Shown: positions 1 to 9,355, counted from the first letter of the stretch. The stretch: 64,000 nucleotides of DNA from Pseudomonas sp. TNT3 (GCF_010095445.2 NZ_WFGV02000006.1:1-64000); one strand, 5' to 3'. Program-made: numbers and translations. Notes: a model not told the origin generated them from the letters alone.

Positions 1-1610
1 GGAGCGTTGGCGCGGGCCGGCGCAGTCTTGACCGCGGCTTCCTGGCGAACCAGGGTGCGGGTCGCAGCGGCTGGCTGGACTTCTTCGACTTCGGCAGCGG
101 CAGCAGCGATTTCATAGCTGGACTGGCCTACTGCGGCTTCCGGGCTGTCATCGCGCAAACGCTGAACTTCGAAGTGCGGCGTTTCGAGGTGATCGTTCGG
201 CAGGATGACGATGCGGGCGCGGGTGCGCAGTTCGATCTTGGTGATCGAGTTGCGTTTTTCGTTAAGCAGGAAAGCAGCCACCGGGATCGGCACTTGTGCA
301 CGAACTTCGGCGGTACGGTCTTTCAGGGCTTCTTCTTCGATCAGGCGCAGGATCGCCAGGGACAGCGATTCAACGTCACGGATGATGCCGGTGCCGTTGC
401 AACGCGGGCAGACGATGCCGCTGCTTTCGCCCAGGGACGGACGCAGGCGCTGACGGGACATTTCCAGCAGGCCGAAGCGCGAGATGCGACCGACTTGCAC
501 GCGAGCGCGGTCGGCTTCCAGGCATTCGCGGACTTTCTCTTCCACGGCGCGCTGGTTCTTGGCAGGGGTCATGTCGATGAAGTCGATGACGATCAGGCCG
601 CCGATGTCGCGCAGGCGCAACTGACGGGCGATTTCTTCGGCGGCTTCAAGGTTGGTCTGCAGGGCGGTTTCTTCGATGTCGCTGCCTTTGGTGGCGCGCG
701 CCGAGTTGATGTCGATGGACACCAGGGCTTCGGTCGGATCGATAACGATGGAGCCGCCGGAAGGCAGTTCAACAACGCGCTGGAAAGCGGTCTCGATCTG
801 GCTTTCGATCTGGAAACGGTTGAACAGTGGAACGCTGTCTTCGTACAGCTTGATCTTGCTGGCGTACTGCGGCATCACCTGGCGGATAAAGGTCAGGGCT
901 TCGTCCTGGGCTTCAACGCTGTCGATCAGCACTTCGCCGATGTCCTGGCGCAGGTAATCGCGGATGGCGCGGATGATCACGTTGCTTTCCTGATAGATCA
1001 GGAAAGGCGCGGAGCGATCCAGCGAGGCTTCTTTGATGGCGGTCCAGAGTTGCAGCAGGTAATCGAGGTCCCACTGCATTTCTTCGCTGCTGCGGCCCAG
1101 GCCGGCAGTGCGAACGATCAGTCCCATGTCAGCCGGGGCAACCAGGCCGTTCAGGGCTTCACGCAGTTCGTTGCGCTCTTCACCTTCGATGCGGCGGGAG
1201 ATACCACCGGCACGCGGGTTGTTCGGCATCAGCACCAGGTAACGACCGGCCAGGCTGATGAACGTGGTCAGGGCAGCGCCCTTGTTGCCGCGTTCTTCTT
1301 TTTCGACCTGAACGATGACTTCCTGGCCTTCGCTCAGGACGTCCTTGATGTTGACGCGACCTTCCGGGGCTTTCTTGAAGTATTCGCGGGAGATTTCTTT
1401 AAGGGGCAGGAAGCCGTGGCGCTCGGAGCCGAAATCGACAAAGGCAGCCTCAAGGCTTGGTTCGATGCGAGTAATCCGGCCTTTATAGATGTTGGCCTTC
1501 TTCTGCTCGCGTGCACCGGATTCGATGTCCAGGTCGTAGAGGCGTTGGCCATCTACCAGTGCAACACGCAACTCTTCGGGTTGAGTTGCGTTAATCAGCA
1601 TTCTTTTCAT
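1..1610 (-). CDS. rne: Ribonuclease E, 5' part (runs off the left edge)
   Basis: RNase E is the essential endoribonuclease that starts mRNA decay, matures rRNA and tRNA, and scaffolds the degradosome at the inner membrane. About 536 codons are present, covering the catalytic half; the scaffold half lies outside the window. The start MKRMLIN at 1610 matches the family N-terminus. An S1 domain is expected near residues 36-119. The SIDIN and IDFID motifs carry the family's two metal-binding aspartates (D303 and D346 in E. coli). The zinc-link CPRC (near 399-410) is followed by NGTG. A proline/alanine-rich linker begins toward position 1. The gene is divergent from rluC, as in other gammaproteobacteria. 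The long leader suggests the autoregulation known for rne. Confidence 0.97.
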   Translation of the reverse strand, partial: MKRMLINATQPEELRVALVDGQRLYDLDIESGAREQKKANIYKGRITRIEPSLEAAFVDFGSERHGFLPLKEISREYFKKAPEGRVNIKDVLSEGQEVIVQVEKEERGNKGAALTTFISLAGRYLVLMPNNPRAGGISRRIEGEERNELREALNGLVAPADMGLIVRTAGLGRSSEEMQWDLDYLLQLWTAIKEASLDRSAPFLIYQESNVIIRAIRDYLRQDIGEVLIDSVEAQDEALTFIRQVMPQYASKIKLYEDSVPLFNRFQIESQIETAFQRVVELPSGGSIVIDPTEALVSIDINSARATKGSDIEETALQTNLEAAEEIARQLRLRDIGGLIVIDFIDMTPAKNQRAVEEKVRECLEADRARVQVGRISRFGLLEMSRQRLRPSLGESSGIVCPRCNGTGIIRDVESLSLAILRLIEEEALKDRTAEVRAQVPIPVAAFLLNEKRNSITKIELRTRARIVILPNDHLETPHFEVQRLRDDSPEAAVGQSSYEIAAAAAEVEEVQPAAATRTLVRQEAAVKTAPARANA

Positions 1611-2246
1611 GTAGTACCGTCGGTTTCCGGGCTGCCGGAAACGGCGTTCGGCACACACGACTTCTCACGGTCGGTGTCAGGTGCGTCAGGAGTGGTTGGA
1701 CACTCCAGTGTCTAGCGAACCCGGCCAATTGGGCCGATGTCGCGACGTACGCGTCCTGCTTGCTGTGGCTACTTAAGCACTCAGTCAGGAGGAGGAATCA
1801 ACCAGTGGCTGTGGACGAGATGAAGCGTCTTGATAAAGCCTATTGCTACACAGTCCAGCGGTTGTGCATCTCCACCCTACACGTATCCCTGATAATTCGG
1901 GTGCTGCCGCGCGCAGAATCCGCAGCGGGTTGGCATTTACCGTGAGCTCCAAAAGGGGAGGTCACGCATCATGGCTAATTTAGGCGGTGTTTCCGAAGCG
2001 TTCGCTCGGGGTCATTCGCAGCTGACTGCACTTTGTGAACTGGCCATGAATATTGGCTCGCAAGGGGGAGTGAAAACTCGGCTTTGCGGCTTGATTCAGG
2101 CCTCATGTCACCTGCGCTCGTTACACCTGCAAACTCCACCGTTACGTAGCGAAAGCTCCGTAGGACGGCCTCGCGTCCTGGTGAATTGCGTTGGTCAGGG
2201 CCGGTTTTTGACCGTTGGTCCACTGTCCAGGCCGCTTTTGGCGGCG
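1611..2246 (-). promoter_or_regulatory. Long 5' untranslated leader of rne
   Basis: About 636 nt separate the predicted rne start site (near 2246) from its ATG, with no convincing gene on either strand. Hairpins are visible close to the start codon: GGTTTCCGG (1622-1630) pairs with CCGGAAAC (1635-1642), and a GGCC/GGCC stem lies near 1721-1736. The Pseudomonadaceae rne-II RNA motif is known from rne leaders, and enterobacterial rne leaders mediate feedback by RNase E. That this leader contains rne-II is inference from position and hairpins. A 61-codon frame at 1760-1945 was judged spurious. Confidence 0.6.
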
Positions 2247-2252
2247 TTCGCG

Positions 2253-2281
2253 ACTATAGCAGTAATGATTAAGTGCTTCAA
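2253..2281 (-). promoter_or_regulatory. Sigma-70 promoter of rne
   Basis: On the minus strand TTGAAG (2281-2276) and TATAGT (2258-2253) are separated by 17 nt, and TGC before the -10 makes it an extended -10. The predicted start is near 2246. It is the best promoter-like match on the minus strand between the divergent rne and rluC. Confidence 0.65.
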
Positions 2282-2309
2282 TTCCATAAAAATTGTTATC
2301 ATCCGCGAC

Positions 2310-3272
2310 ATGACGACTACTGCCCCTTCGACCCCAGCCGTACAACTGCTGGAGGTCTCGCCGGAATATGCCGGCCAACGTATTGATAACTTCCTTCTCG
2401 CTCGGCTCAAAGGCGTGCCCAAGACCTTGATTTATCGCATTTTGCGCAAGGGCGAAGTGCGGGTGAACAAAGGTCGGATCAAGCCCGAATACAAGCTGCA
2501 GGCGGGTGACATCGTGCGCGTTCCGCCCGTTCGCGTGCCTGAGCGCGATGAGCCGGTGCCGCTGGCACAAGGCCTGCTCCAGCGTCTCGAAGCCTCGATC
2601 GTGTTCGAGGACAAGGCGCTGATCGTGATCAATAAGCCCGCCGGCATTGCCGTTCACGGTGGCAGCGGCCTGAATTACGGCGTGATCGAAGCCTTTCGTC
2701 AGTTGCGTCCCGATTGCAAAGAGCTTGAGCTGGTTCACCGGCTCGATCGTGACACGTCCGGTCTGCTGATGATCGCCAAGAAGCGCAGCATGCTGCGTCA
2801 CTTGCACACGGCGTTGCGCGGTGATGGCGTCGATAAGCGCTATATGGCGCTGGTCCGCGGTAACTGGGCGGCCTCGATCAAGCAGGTCCGGGCGTCGCTG
2901 GGCAAGAGCAATCTGCGTTCCGGCGAGCGCATGGTCGAGGTCGACGAGGAGGAGGGCAAGGAGTCAGTGACCGTGTTCAAGGTCCTGCGTCGTTTCGGCG
3001 ACTTTGCCACCATGATCGAAGCCAAGCCAATCACCGGCCGCACCCACCAGATCCGCGTCCACACCTTGCACGCCGGGCATTGCATCGCCGGCGACACCAA
3101 GTACGGTGATGACGATTTCAGCAAGGAAATTCGTGATCTGGGCGGTAAGCGTCTATTCCTGCACGCCTACATGCTGACAGTACCGCTTCCAGATGGCGGT
3201 GAGCTGAAGCTGCAGGCGCCGGTGGATGAAATGTGGGCCAAGACCGTGGAGCGCCTGAGTGCACCCCTCTGA
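2310..3272 (+). CDS. rluC: 23S rRNA pseudouridine synthase RluC
   Basis: RluC converts uridines 955, 2504 and 2580 (E. coli numbering) of 23S rRNA to pseudouridine. The 320-residue protein has an N-terminal S4 RNA-binding domain (about 21-80, beginning QRIDNFLL) and the RluA-family catalytic core with HRLDRDTSG, where D146 is the catalytic aspartate. A longer in-frame reading from 1971 exists, but only MTTTAPS at 2310 fits the family N-terminus and the rest would cover the rne promoter. There is no clear Shine-Dalgarno before the ATG, and a TATCAT -10-like element ends only 7 nt upstream. The stop overlaps the next gene by 14 nt, so the two are probably translated together. Confidence 0.95.
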   Translation: MTTTAPSTPAVQLLEVSPEYAGQRIDNFLLARLKGVPKTLIYRILRKGEVRVNKGRIKPEYKLQAGDIVRVPPVRVPERDEPVPLAQGLLQRLEASIVFEDKALIVINKPAGIAVHGGSGLNYGVIEAFRQLRPDCKELELVHRLDRDTSGLLMIAKKRSMLRHLHTALRGDGVDKRYMALVRGNWAASIKQVRASLGKSNLRSGERMVEVDEEEGKESVTVFKVLRRFGDFATMIEAKPITGRTHQIRVHTLHAGHCIAGDTKYGDDDFSKEIRDLGGKRLFLHAYMLTVPLPDGGELKLQAPVDEMWAKTVERLSAPL

Positions 3273-3921
3273 TTACAAGCTGCTGATATTTGATTGGGAT
3301 GGCACTCTCGCTGACTCCATTGGTCGGATTGTCGAAGCGATGCATGTGGCGTCCGAGCGGTCCCGGTTCGAGTTGCGCGATGATTTTGCCGTCAAGGGCA
3401 TCATCGGCCTCGGGTTGCCTGAAGCGATTCGCACCCTGTACCCCGACATTACTGACGCCGAGCTGATTGCGTTCCGCGAGCATTATGCGGATCACTATAT
3501 TGCGGCGGAGGCCGTGCCTTCGCCGTTGTTCGAGGGTGTGGTCGAGTCGATGGAGGCGTTTCGCGCCCAGGGCTATCGCCTCGCGGTCGCCACCGGAAAA
3601 GCCCGTCGCGGGCTGGATCGGGTGCTGAAGGCTCACGGTTGGGAGGATTATTTCGATATCACCCGCGCGGCCGACGAAACCGCCAGCAAGCCCCATCCGC
3701 TGATGCTCGAACAGATTCTCGCGCATTGCGAGGTTGGTCCAGAGCAGGCGCTGATGGTCGGCGATTCGTCCTTTGATCTGCAAATGGCGCGTAACGCCGG
3801 CATGGATTCGGTAGCGGTCAGCTATGGCGCTCAATCGATCGAAGCGCTGAACGCGTTTGAGCCGAGACTGGCGATTGACCGTTTTTCACAATTGCATGCC
3901 TGGCTGAATCAGCAGGTTTAA
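3259..3921 (+). CDS. HAD-superfamily phosphatase, phosphoglycolate phosphatase-like
   Basis: This 220-residue hydrolase is of the HAD-IA (Gph/CbbY-like) type. Motif I is FDWDGTLAD with the nucleophile D12 and acid/base D14; motif II is the ATGKAR region; motif III/IV is [16 protein letters not shown]. The cap region between motifs I and II has the alpha-helical length of this subfamily. The start is GTG at 3259, inside the end of rluC, with GGAG 7 nt upstream. The same gene pair occurs in other pseudomonads (PA2974-like). The physiological substrate cannot be read from sequence; phosphoglycolate is only one option. Confidence 0.88.
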   Translation: MHPSDYKLLIFDWDGTLADSIGRIVEAMHVASERSRFELRDDFAVKGIIGLGLPEAIRTLYPDITDAELIAFREHYADHYIAAEAVPSPLFEGVVESMEAFRAQGYRLAVATGKARRGLDRVLKAHGWEDYFDITRAADETASKPHPLMLEQILAHCEVGPEQALMVGDSSFDLQMARNAGMDSVAVSYGAQSIEALNAFEPRLAIDRFSQLHAWLNQQV

Positions 3922-3945
3922 TAGTTTTTTGCTGGGGTAGTGGTC

Positions 3946-4935
3946 ATGACCGACGAATGGAAAGCGCCCGAAAAGTCGAGCGCAGAGAGCGGTGACGAAA
4001 AAAGCTGGAAGCTGCTGGAAAAGACCCTGCTGGCAAGTGTCCAGGAGCAGCGTCGGTCCCGTCGCTGGGGGATTTTCTTCAAGCTGCTGACCTTCGTGTA
4101 TCTGTTTGGCGCGTTGATTCTGTTTACGCCGCTGATGGACATGGAAAAAAGCGCGACTCGCGGCTCCCACTACACGGCGCTGATCGACGTGACCGGTGTG
4201 ATCGCCGACAAGGAGCCCGCCAGCGCCGACAACATCGTGGGCAGTCTGCGTGCAGCCTTCGAGGATGAAAAGGTCAAGGGTGTGATCCTGCGAATCAACA
4301 GCCCGGGTGGCAGTCCGGTGCAGTCGGGTTACGTCTATGACGAGATCGGTCGTTTGCGCGCGCTGCATCCGGACACCAAGGTTTACGCGGTGATATCCGA
4401 TCTTGGCGCTTCTGGTGCGTATTACATCGCCAGTGCTGCGGATCAGATTTATGCCGACAAGGCGAGTCTGGTGGGCTCCATTGGTGTTACGGCGGCCGGG
4501 TATGGCTTTGTCGGCACCATGGAGAAGCTGGGTGTCGAGCGGCGTACCTACACGTCCGGCGAGCACAAATCTTTCCTTGATCCGTTCCAGCCGCAGAAGC
4601 CTGAGGAAACTCAATTCTGGCAGGGTGTGCTTGATACGACGCACCAGCAATTCATTGGTAGCGTGAAGAAGGGGCGGGGCGATCGTCTGAAAGACAAGGA
4701 GCATCCGGAGTTGTTCTCCGGGTTGGTCTGGTCTGGTGAGCAGGCTTTGCCGCTCGGCTTGATTGATGGTCTGGGCAGCGCCAGTTCGGTTGCACGTGAT
4801 GTGATCGGTGAGAAAGAACTGGTCGACTTTACCGTTCAGGAGTCACCGTTCGATCGCTTCTCGAAAAAGCTCGGTGCCAGCGTGGCTGAGCAATTGGCAA
4901 TGTGGATGGGTTTTCAGGGTCCGTCGCTGCGCTGA
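3946..4935 (+). CDS. sppA: Signal peptide peptidase SppA, short (36K) form
   Basis: SppA is a membrane-anchored S49 serine protease that degrades cleaved signal peptides. The 329-residue protein has a cytoplasmic N-terminus, one membrane segment (about 42-62) and a periplasmic protease domain. The catalytic serine is S156 in GASGAYYIAS, and the general-base lysine is probably K208 in SGEHKS. RINSPGGSP forms the oxyanion region. The length fits the single-domain bacterial form rather than the 67-kDa E. coli fusion. The ATG at 3946 is preferred to the GTG two codons earlier because a GGGG stretch sits at suitable spacing. A bidirectional terminator follows. Confidence 0.93.
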   Translation: MTDEWKAPEKSSAESGDEKSWKLLEKTLLASVQEQRRSRRWGIFFKLLTFVYLFGALILFTPLMDMEKSATRGSHYTALIDVTGVIADKEPASADNIVGSLRAAFEDEKVKGVILRINSPGGSPVQSGYVYDEIGRLRALHPDTKVYAVISDLGASGAYYIASAADQIYADKASLVGSIGVTAAGYGFVGTMEKLGVERRTYTSGEHKSFLDPFQPQKPEETQFWQGVLDTTHQQFIGSVKKGRGDRLKDKEHPELFSGLVWSGEQALPLGLIDGLGSASSVARDVIGEKELVDFTVQESPFDRFSKKLGASVAEQLAMWMGFQGPSLR

Positions 4936-4950
4936 TTGTTTGAGTGCATA

Positions 4951-4980
4951 AAAAAACCGGCCCAAGTGGCCGGTTTTTTT
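4951..4980. terminator. Bidirectional terminator between sppA and maf
   Basis: A-rich arm, AACCGGCC/GGCCGGTT stem and T-rich arm sit between the converging sppA and maf genes, so the structure is U-tailed in both directions. Confidence 0.9.
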
Positions 4981-4983
4981 AAG

Positions 4984-5562
4984 TCAGGGAATCTGCACAC
5001 TTTCAGCGAGCAGCATGTCGATCAGGCGAATCAGTGGCAGGCCGATCAGGCTGGTGGCGTCCGGGCCTTCAGTGCTTCTGAACAGGCTCACCCCTAGTCC
5101 TTCCGCTTTGAAGCTGCCAGCGCAGTCGTAGGGCTGCTCGGCGTGCAGATAACGCTCGACGCGTTCGCTGTCGAGTGTGCGCATGTGGACGGTGAAAGGC
5201 ACGCAGTCGACCTGGCAAACCCCGGTTTGACTGTTGAGCAGGGCCACGCCCGTCAGGAAGGTCACGCTTTTACCGCTGCAGGCCAGCAGTTGTTCCCGGG
5301 CCTTATCAAAGGTATGGGGCTTGCCGATAATGTGTTCGCCGAGGACGGCTACCTGGTCGGAGCCGATAATCAGATGAGCGGGATGGCTCTGCGCAAGTGC
5401 CTGGGCTTTCTCCGTGGCGAGTCGCTTCACCAGCGCTATGGCGGACTCACCCGGACGATGGCTTTCGTCGATATCCGGCGAGCTGCAGGTGAAGGGCAGC
5501 TGTAAGCGGGTCAGCAATTCCCGGCGGTAAACCGAGCTGGAAGCGAGTAATAAAGGCAGCAT
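4984..5562 (-). CDS. maf: Maf-family nucleotide pyrophosphatase, YceF (m7GTP) subtype
   Basis: Maf proteins hydrolyse modified or canonical nucleoside triphosphates; the YceF subgroup prefers 7-methyl-GTP and is thought to clear damaged nucleotides. The 192-residue protein begins MLPLLLASSS followed by YRRELL, the Maf signature, and has IIGSDQV, GKP and the conserved Asp/Lys/Glu pocket (CAGSFKAEG). The start at 5562 has GGAG 6 nt upstream; a TTG four codons earlier lacks one. YceF subtype is inferred from the neighbourhood (rluC, yceD, rpmF), which matches E. coli, and from the N-terminal sequence. Confidence 0.9.
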   Translation of the reverse strand: MLPLLLASSSVYRRELLTRLQLPFTCSSPDIDESHRPGESAIALVKRLATEKAQALAQSHPAHLIIGSDQVAVLGEHIIGKPHTFDKAREQLLACSGKSVTFLTGVALLNSQTGVCQVDCVPFTVHMRTLDSERVERYLHAEQPYDCAGSFKAEGLGVSLFRSTEGPDATSLIGLPLIRLIDMLLAESVQIP

Positions 5563-5630
5563 GCGCAACTCCAAAAGTCAGGCGCGAATTCTAGCGAGGC
5601 TTCCAAGTGACGGACAGGGCTGAATTTCCT

Positions 5631-5658
5631 TTGACATGGCTGGGTGCATCCCTATAAT
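5631..5658 (+). promoter_or_regulatory. Consensus sigma-70 promoter for yceD-rpmF-plsX
   Basis: Perfect TTGACA (5631-5636) and TATAAT (5653-5658) are spaced by 16 nt. Transcription should start between about 5662 and 5668, so the message begins at or a few nucleotides before the yceD ATG at 5668. Confidence 0.9.
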
Positions 5659-5667
5659 GCTGCGCCT

Positions 5668-6195
5668 ATGTTGAATGACCCGATTCCACCTCACGTTGAC
5701 CCGCGCAAATTGGCTGACCGTGGCACCACCCTTCAAGGTGAACTGCTGCTGGCCGATTTGGAGAGACTCTGCGACCCGCTTTCCGATACTGTCGGTACGG
5801 TGCAGGCTAAATTCGTTTTTGAACGAGATGAACGTAAATCTGTGGTAATTCACAGCTTTATCGACACCGAGGTCAAAATGGTTTGCCAGCGTTGTCTTGA
5901 GCTGGTCACCCTGCCGATCCATAGCGAATGCAGTTATGCTGTGGTGAAGGAGGGTGCGAATACCCAGTCGTTGCCGAAAGGTTATGACGTGCTGGAACTG
6001 GGCGAAGATCCATTGGATCTGCAGTCACTGATCGAGGAGGAGCTTTTGCTCGCCTTGCCCATTGTGCCTGCTCATCATCCGGAAGAATGCCAGCAGCCGG
6101 CGGGTCTCGATGAGCCCGAACCGAGCGAGGACGAGGTAACGCGGTCCAACCCGTTCAGTGTATTGGCGCAGTTAAAGCGTGACCCAAACGTTTAG
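5668..6195 (+). CDS. yceD: YceD family protein (DUF177), 23S rRNA accumulation protein
   Basis: YceD proteins are linked to 23S rRNA accumulation and are almost always encoded just before rpmF, as here. The 175-residue protein has VCQRC with a second cysteine at HSEC and the acidic C-terminal half (EDPLDLQSLIEEELLLALP) typical of the family. The reading frame opens upstream at GTG 5644, but that codon lies inside the promoter, so the ATG at 5668 (MLNDPIPPH) is used. No Shine-Dalgarno precedes this ATG, which together with the promoter position suggests a leaderless or near-leaderless message. Confidence 0.92.
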   Translation: MLNDPIPPHVDPRKLADRGTTLQGELLLADLERLCDPLSDTVGTVQAKFVFERDERKSVVIHSFIDTEVKMVCQRCLELVTLPIHSECSYAVVKEGANTQSLPKGYDVLELGEDPLDLQSLIEEELLLALPIVPAHHPEECQQPAGLDEPEPSEDEVTRSNPFSVLAQLKRDPNV

Positions 6196-6208
6196 GAGTT
6201 AATCAATT

Positions 6209-6391
6209 ATGGCTGTTCAGCAGAACAAAAAATCCCGCTCTGCCCGTGACATGCGTCGTTCGCACGATGCCCTGACGGCAAGCACTCTGTCTGTAGAAAA
6301 AACCACCGGTGAAATTCACCTGCGTCACCACGTATCGCCAGAAGGCGTATACCGTGGCCGTAAAGTGATCGACAAGGGCGCTGACGAGTAA
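6209..6391 (+). CDS. rpmF: 50S ribosomal protein L32
   Basis: L32 is a small protein of the large ribosomal subunit. The 60-residue product starts [11 protein letters not shown] and has the basic N-terminus and [12 protein letters not shown] tail of the family. The Cys zinc ribbon found in some L32 copies is absent, as in other C- forms. AGGAG lies upstream at usual spacing. It is 13 nt after yceD and 4 nt before plsX, a conserved operon joining translation to lipid synthesis. Confidence 0.98.
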   Translation: MAVQQNKKSRSARDMRRSHDALTASTLSVEKTTGEIHLRHHVSPEGVYRGRKVIDKGADE

Positions 6392-6395
6392 TCAC

Positions 6396-7406
6396 TTGTC
6401 TGCTCAAGTCATCGCGATTGACGCAATGGGCGGGGACTTCGGTCCCCGCAGCATTGTTCAGGCCAGCCTTGCTTGCCTGTCTGCTACACCCTCGCTGCAC
6501 CTGACCCTCGTCGGTCAACCCTCCCTCTTAGAAGAGTTGCTCTCCGGTCATTCGGCTGTGGACCGCGCGCGCCTGTCAATTACACCGGCCTCCGAAGTCA
6601 TCACCATGGACGAGAAGCCCGCCCAGGCATTGCGCGGCAAGCCGGACTCGTCGATGCGCGTGGCGCTGGAACTGTTGCGGGATGGCAAGGTGCAGGCTTG
6701 CGTCAGTGCGGGTAATACCGGTGCGCTGATGGCGTTGTCGCGCTTTGTGCTGAAAACGTTGCCGGGTATCGATCGACCGGCGATGGTGGCGGCAATTCCG
6801 ACGCAGAAAGGTTATTGCCAGTTGCTCGATCTGGGGGCTAACGTCGATTGCAGCGCCGAGCATCTGTTGCAGTTCGCTGTGATGGGGTCGGTTGCGGCGC
6901 AAGCCCTCGGTATTGTTCGTCCACGTGTTGCGCTGTTGAACATCGGCACCGAGGACATCAAGGGCAATCAGCAGGTCAAGCTGGCAGCGACCTTGCTGCA
7001 GGCTGCCCGTGGCATCAACTACATCGGCTTTATCGAGGGTGACGGCTTGTACCGCGGCGAAGCGGATGTGGTTGTGTGTGACGGATTTGTCGGCAATATC
7101 CTGCTCAAGTCGAGCGAAGGCCTCGCGACCATGATTTCGGGGCGCATCGAAGCCCTGTTCAAGAAAAATATCGCGTCACGAATGGTCGGCGCACTGGCGT
7201 TGCCCCTGATGAGGCGCCTGCAGGCTGACCTGGCTCCGGCGCGACATAACGGTGCCAGTTTTCTGGGACTGCAGGGAATCGTGGTGAAAAGCCATGGGTC
7301 GGCGGGGGTTCAAGGTTTTCAAAGTGCCATTTCCCGAGCGCTGATTGAAATCCAGGAAAATCTCCCTGAACGCATACACGGTCGTCTGGAGGATTTGTTG
7401 CTTTAG
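6396..7406 (+). CDS. plsX: Phosphate acyltransferase PlsX
   Basis: PlsX makes acyl-phosphate from acyl-ACP for phosphatidic acid synthesis through PlsY. The 336-residue protein has the family N-terminus [10 protein letters not shown] and the [11 protein letters not shown] and GFVGN segments. The start is an unusual TTG at 6396, which gives [13 protein letters not shown]; there is no ATG between the rpmF stop and the conserved N-terminus, and the upstream GACGAG is a weak ribosome-binding site. Translation probably depends on coupling to rpmF, whose stop ends 4 nt earlier. fabH, which follows plsX in E. coli, is absent. Confidence 0.95.
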   Translation: MSAQVIAIDAMGGDFGPRSIVQASLACLSATPSLHLTLVGQPSLLEELLSGHSAVDRARLSITPASEVITMDEKPAQALRGKPDSSMRVALELLRDGKVQACVSAGNTGALMALSRFVLKTLPGIDRPAMVAAIPTQKGYCQLLDLGANVDCSAEHLLQFAVMGSVAAQALGIVRPRVALLNIGTEDIKGNQQVKLAATLLQAARGINYIGFIEGDGLYRGEADVVVCDGFVGNILLKSSEGLATMISGRIEALFKKNIASRMVGALALPLMRRLQADLAPARHNGASFLGLQGIVVKSHGSAGVQGFQSAISRALIEIQENLPERIHGRLEDLLL

Positions 7407-7531
7407 GCGTTTTCGTCGGACAATGCTTAAATGTGACCGCTCAGTTCAATTGGCCATCCAACTGTCAGTTTCTTGCGTCCCCCAGGCGGGACGTCAATTC
7501 TTCGACGACAAGATCATTAGGGGCTTGTTAC

Positions 7532-8470
7532 ATGTCTGCTTCCCTCGCATTCGTCTTTCCAGGACAGGGTTCGCAGTCCCTCGGCATGCTGGCCGAGTTG
7601 GGCGCACAACATCCAGTTGTCCTTGAAACATTCAAAGAAGCTTCCGATGCTCTGGGTTACGACCTCTGGGTGCTGACCCAGCAAGGGCCGGAAGAGCAAC
7701 TCAATCAAACCGATAAAACCCAGCCGGCCATCCTGACCGCCTCGATCGCCTTGTGGCGTCTCTGGCTGGCAGAAGGCGGCGCGCGTCCGTCTTATGTGGC
7801 CGGTCACAGCCTTGGCGAATACAGCGCCTTGGTGGCGGCCGGCAGCCTGAGCCTCGGTGATGCGGTCAAACTGGTCGAAACCCGTGGCAAGCTGATGCAG
7901 GAAGCCGTTCCGGCCGGGCAGGGCGGCATGGCTGCGATCCTTGGTCTGGAAGATGCCGATGTACTGGCGGCCTGTGCCGAAGCGGCGCAAGGCGACGTAG
8001 TCAGCGCGGTCAACTTCAACTCCCCTGGCCAAGTGGTCATCGCGGGCGCCAAGGCGGCGGTTGAGCGTGCCATTGAAGGATGCAAGGCGCGTGGTGCCAA
8101 GCGCGCCATGCCATTGCCGGTCAGTGTGCCGTCCCATTGCGAGTTGATGCGTCCGGCAGCCGAACGTTTCGCCGAGTCAATCGCAGCGATCGACTGGCAA
8201 GCGCCCCAGATTCCTGTGGTTCAGAACGTCAGCGCCAGCGTGCCGGCCGATCTGGAAACACTGAAACGCGATCTGCTGGAACAACTCTACAAGCCTGTGC
8301 GCTGGGTCGAATCGGTCCAGGCACTCGCCGCCCAAGGCGCAACCCAGCTGGTCGAATGCGGGCCTGGCAAAGTGCTGGCCGGTCTGAACAAGCGTTGCGC
8401 AGAAGGCGTGTCGACATCCAACCTCAATACCCCAGATGCTTTCGCTGCCGCCCGTGCAGCGCTGGCCTGA
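7532..8470 (+). CDS. fabD: Malonyl-CoA:ACP transacylase
   Basis: FabD loads malonyl groups onto ACP for chain elongation. The 312-residue protein has PGQGSQ at the N-terminus, the nucleophile S93 in GHSLGEYSAL, and the conserved SVPSHCELM and QNVSA segments. The start at 7532 (MSASLAFVFPGQG) has AGGGG upstream; the frame is open 33 codons further but that stretch is not family-like. A 125-bp gap separates it from plsX, in the place fabH would occupy in enterobacteria. Confidence 0.97.
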   Translation: MSASLAFVFPGQGSQSLGMLAELGAQHPVVLETFKEASDALGYDLWVLTQQGPEEQLNQTDKTQPAILTASIALWRLWLAEGGARPSYVAGHSLGEYSALVAAGSLSLGDAVKLVETRGKLMQEAVPAGQGGMAAILGLEDADVLAACAEAAQGDVVSAVNFNSPGQVVIAGAKAAVERAIEGCKARGAKRAMPLPVSVPSHCELMRPAAERFAESIAAIDWQAPQIPVVQNVSASVPADLETLKRDLLEQLYKPVRWVESVQALAAQGATQLVECGPGKVLAGLNKRCAEGVSTSNLNTPDAFAAARAALA

Positions 8471-8486
8471 ATCAGGAGAAACTTGC

Positions 8487-9230
8487 ATGAGCCTGCAAGG
8501 TAAAGTTGCATTGGTCACCGGCGCAAGCCGCGGTATCGGCCAGGCTATCGCCCTGGAACTGGGTCGTCAGGGCGCCATTGTTGTTGGCACCGCGACCTCC
8601 GCGTCGGGTGCTGAACGCATTGCCGCTACCCTGAAAGAAAACGGTGTTCAAGGCACTGGTCTGGAGCTCAATGTCACGAGCGACGAATCTGTCGCGGCAG
8701 TGTTGGCAAGCATTCAGGCGCAATTCGGTGCGCCGGCGATCCTGGTCAATAATGCCGGTATCACCCGCGATAATTTGATGATGCGCATGAAAGATGACGA
8801 ATGGCATGACGTCGTCGATACCAACCTGAACAGTCTGTTCCGCCTGTCCAAGGGTGTTTTGCGCGGTATGACCAAGGCCCGTTGGGGACGAATTATCAGT
8901 ATTGGCTCGGTTGTGGGTGCCATGGGCAACGCAGGCCAAGTAAACTACGCCGCAGCCAAGGCCGGTCTGGAAGGTTTCAGCCGTGCACTGGCCCGTGAGG
9001 TCGGTTCGCGTTCGATTACGGTAAACTCGGTGGCCCCTGGGTTCATCGACACCGATATGACGCGCGAGCTGCCCGAGGCACAGCGTGAAAGCCTGGTAAC
9101 ACAAATTCCGCTGGGCCGTCTGGGACAAGCACAAGAGATCGCGTCTGTGGTCGCTTTTCTTGCATCCGACGGTGCGGCTTACGTTACTGGGGCTACAATC
9201 CCGGTGAACGGCGGGATGTACATGAGTTAA
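8487..9230 (+). CDS. fabG: 3-oxoacyl-ACP reductase FabG
   Basis: FabG is the NADPH-dependent ketoreductase of fatty-acid elongation. The 247-residue SDR has the nucleotide-binding TGASRGIG (11-18), NNAG (88-91) and the catalytic S141, Y154 and K158 (YAAAK). The C-terminal PVNGGMYM is characteristic of FabG. The ATG at 8487 has AGGAG at good spacing, 16 nt after the fabD stop. Confidence 0.97.
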   Translation: MSLQGKVALVTGASRGIGQAIALELGRQGAIVVGTATSASGAERIAATLKENGVQGTGLELNVTSDESVAAVLASIQAQFGAPAILVNNAGITRDNLMMRMKDDEWHDVVDTNLNSLFRLSKGVLRGMTKARWGRIISIGSVVGAMGNAGQVNYAAAKAGLEGFSRALAREVGSRSITVNSVAPGFIDTDMTRELPEAQRESLVTQIPLGRLGQAQEIASVVAFLASDGAAYVTGATIPVNGGMYMS

Positions 9231-9335
9231 ATGTGACGGGTTGCTTCAAAAAAATGTCATACGAGCTGTCTAAAATCCGTTATAAAGCTGCAATCTATTT
9301 ATAGGCAGAGGGCTACCGGGTTTGAGGAGTGAAGC

Positions 9336-9355
9336 TTTCAGTTGAAAAACTGAAA
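9336..9355 (+). promoter_or_regulatory. Hairpin in the fabG-acpP leader
   Basis: TTTCAGTT (9336-9343) and AACTGAAA (9348-9355) form an 8-bp stem with a GAAA loop about 65 nt before the acpP ATG. The 191-bp gap is AT-rich and may hold an acpP promoter, but no clear -35/-10 pair was found. The hairpin has no U-tail and so is not an obvious terminator. Confidence 0.5.

Noticed and set aside
174..1715. A 513-codon plus-strand frame opposite rne
   Set aside because: It is the antisense shadow of rne, which has clear RNase E motifs.
1760..1945. A 61-codon plus-strand frame in the rne leader
   Set aside because: No family resemblance, no context, and it overlaps the region expected to be structured leader RNA.
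1971..2309. N-terminal extension of rluC by 113 codons
   Set aside because: The extension has no RluC similarity and would include the divergent rne promoter; the family start is at 2310.
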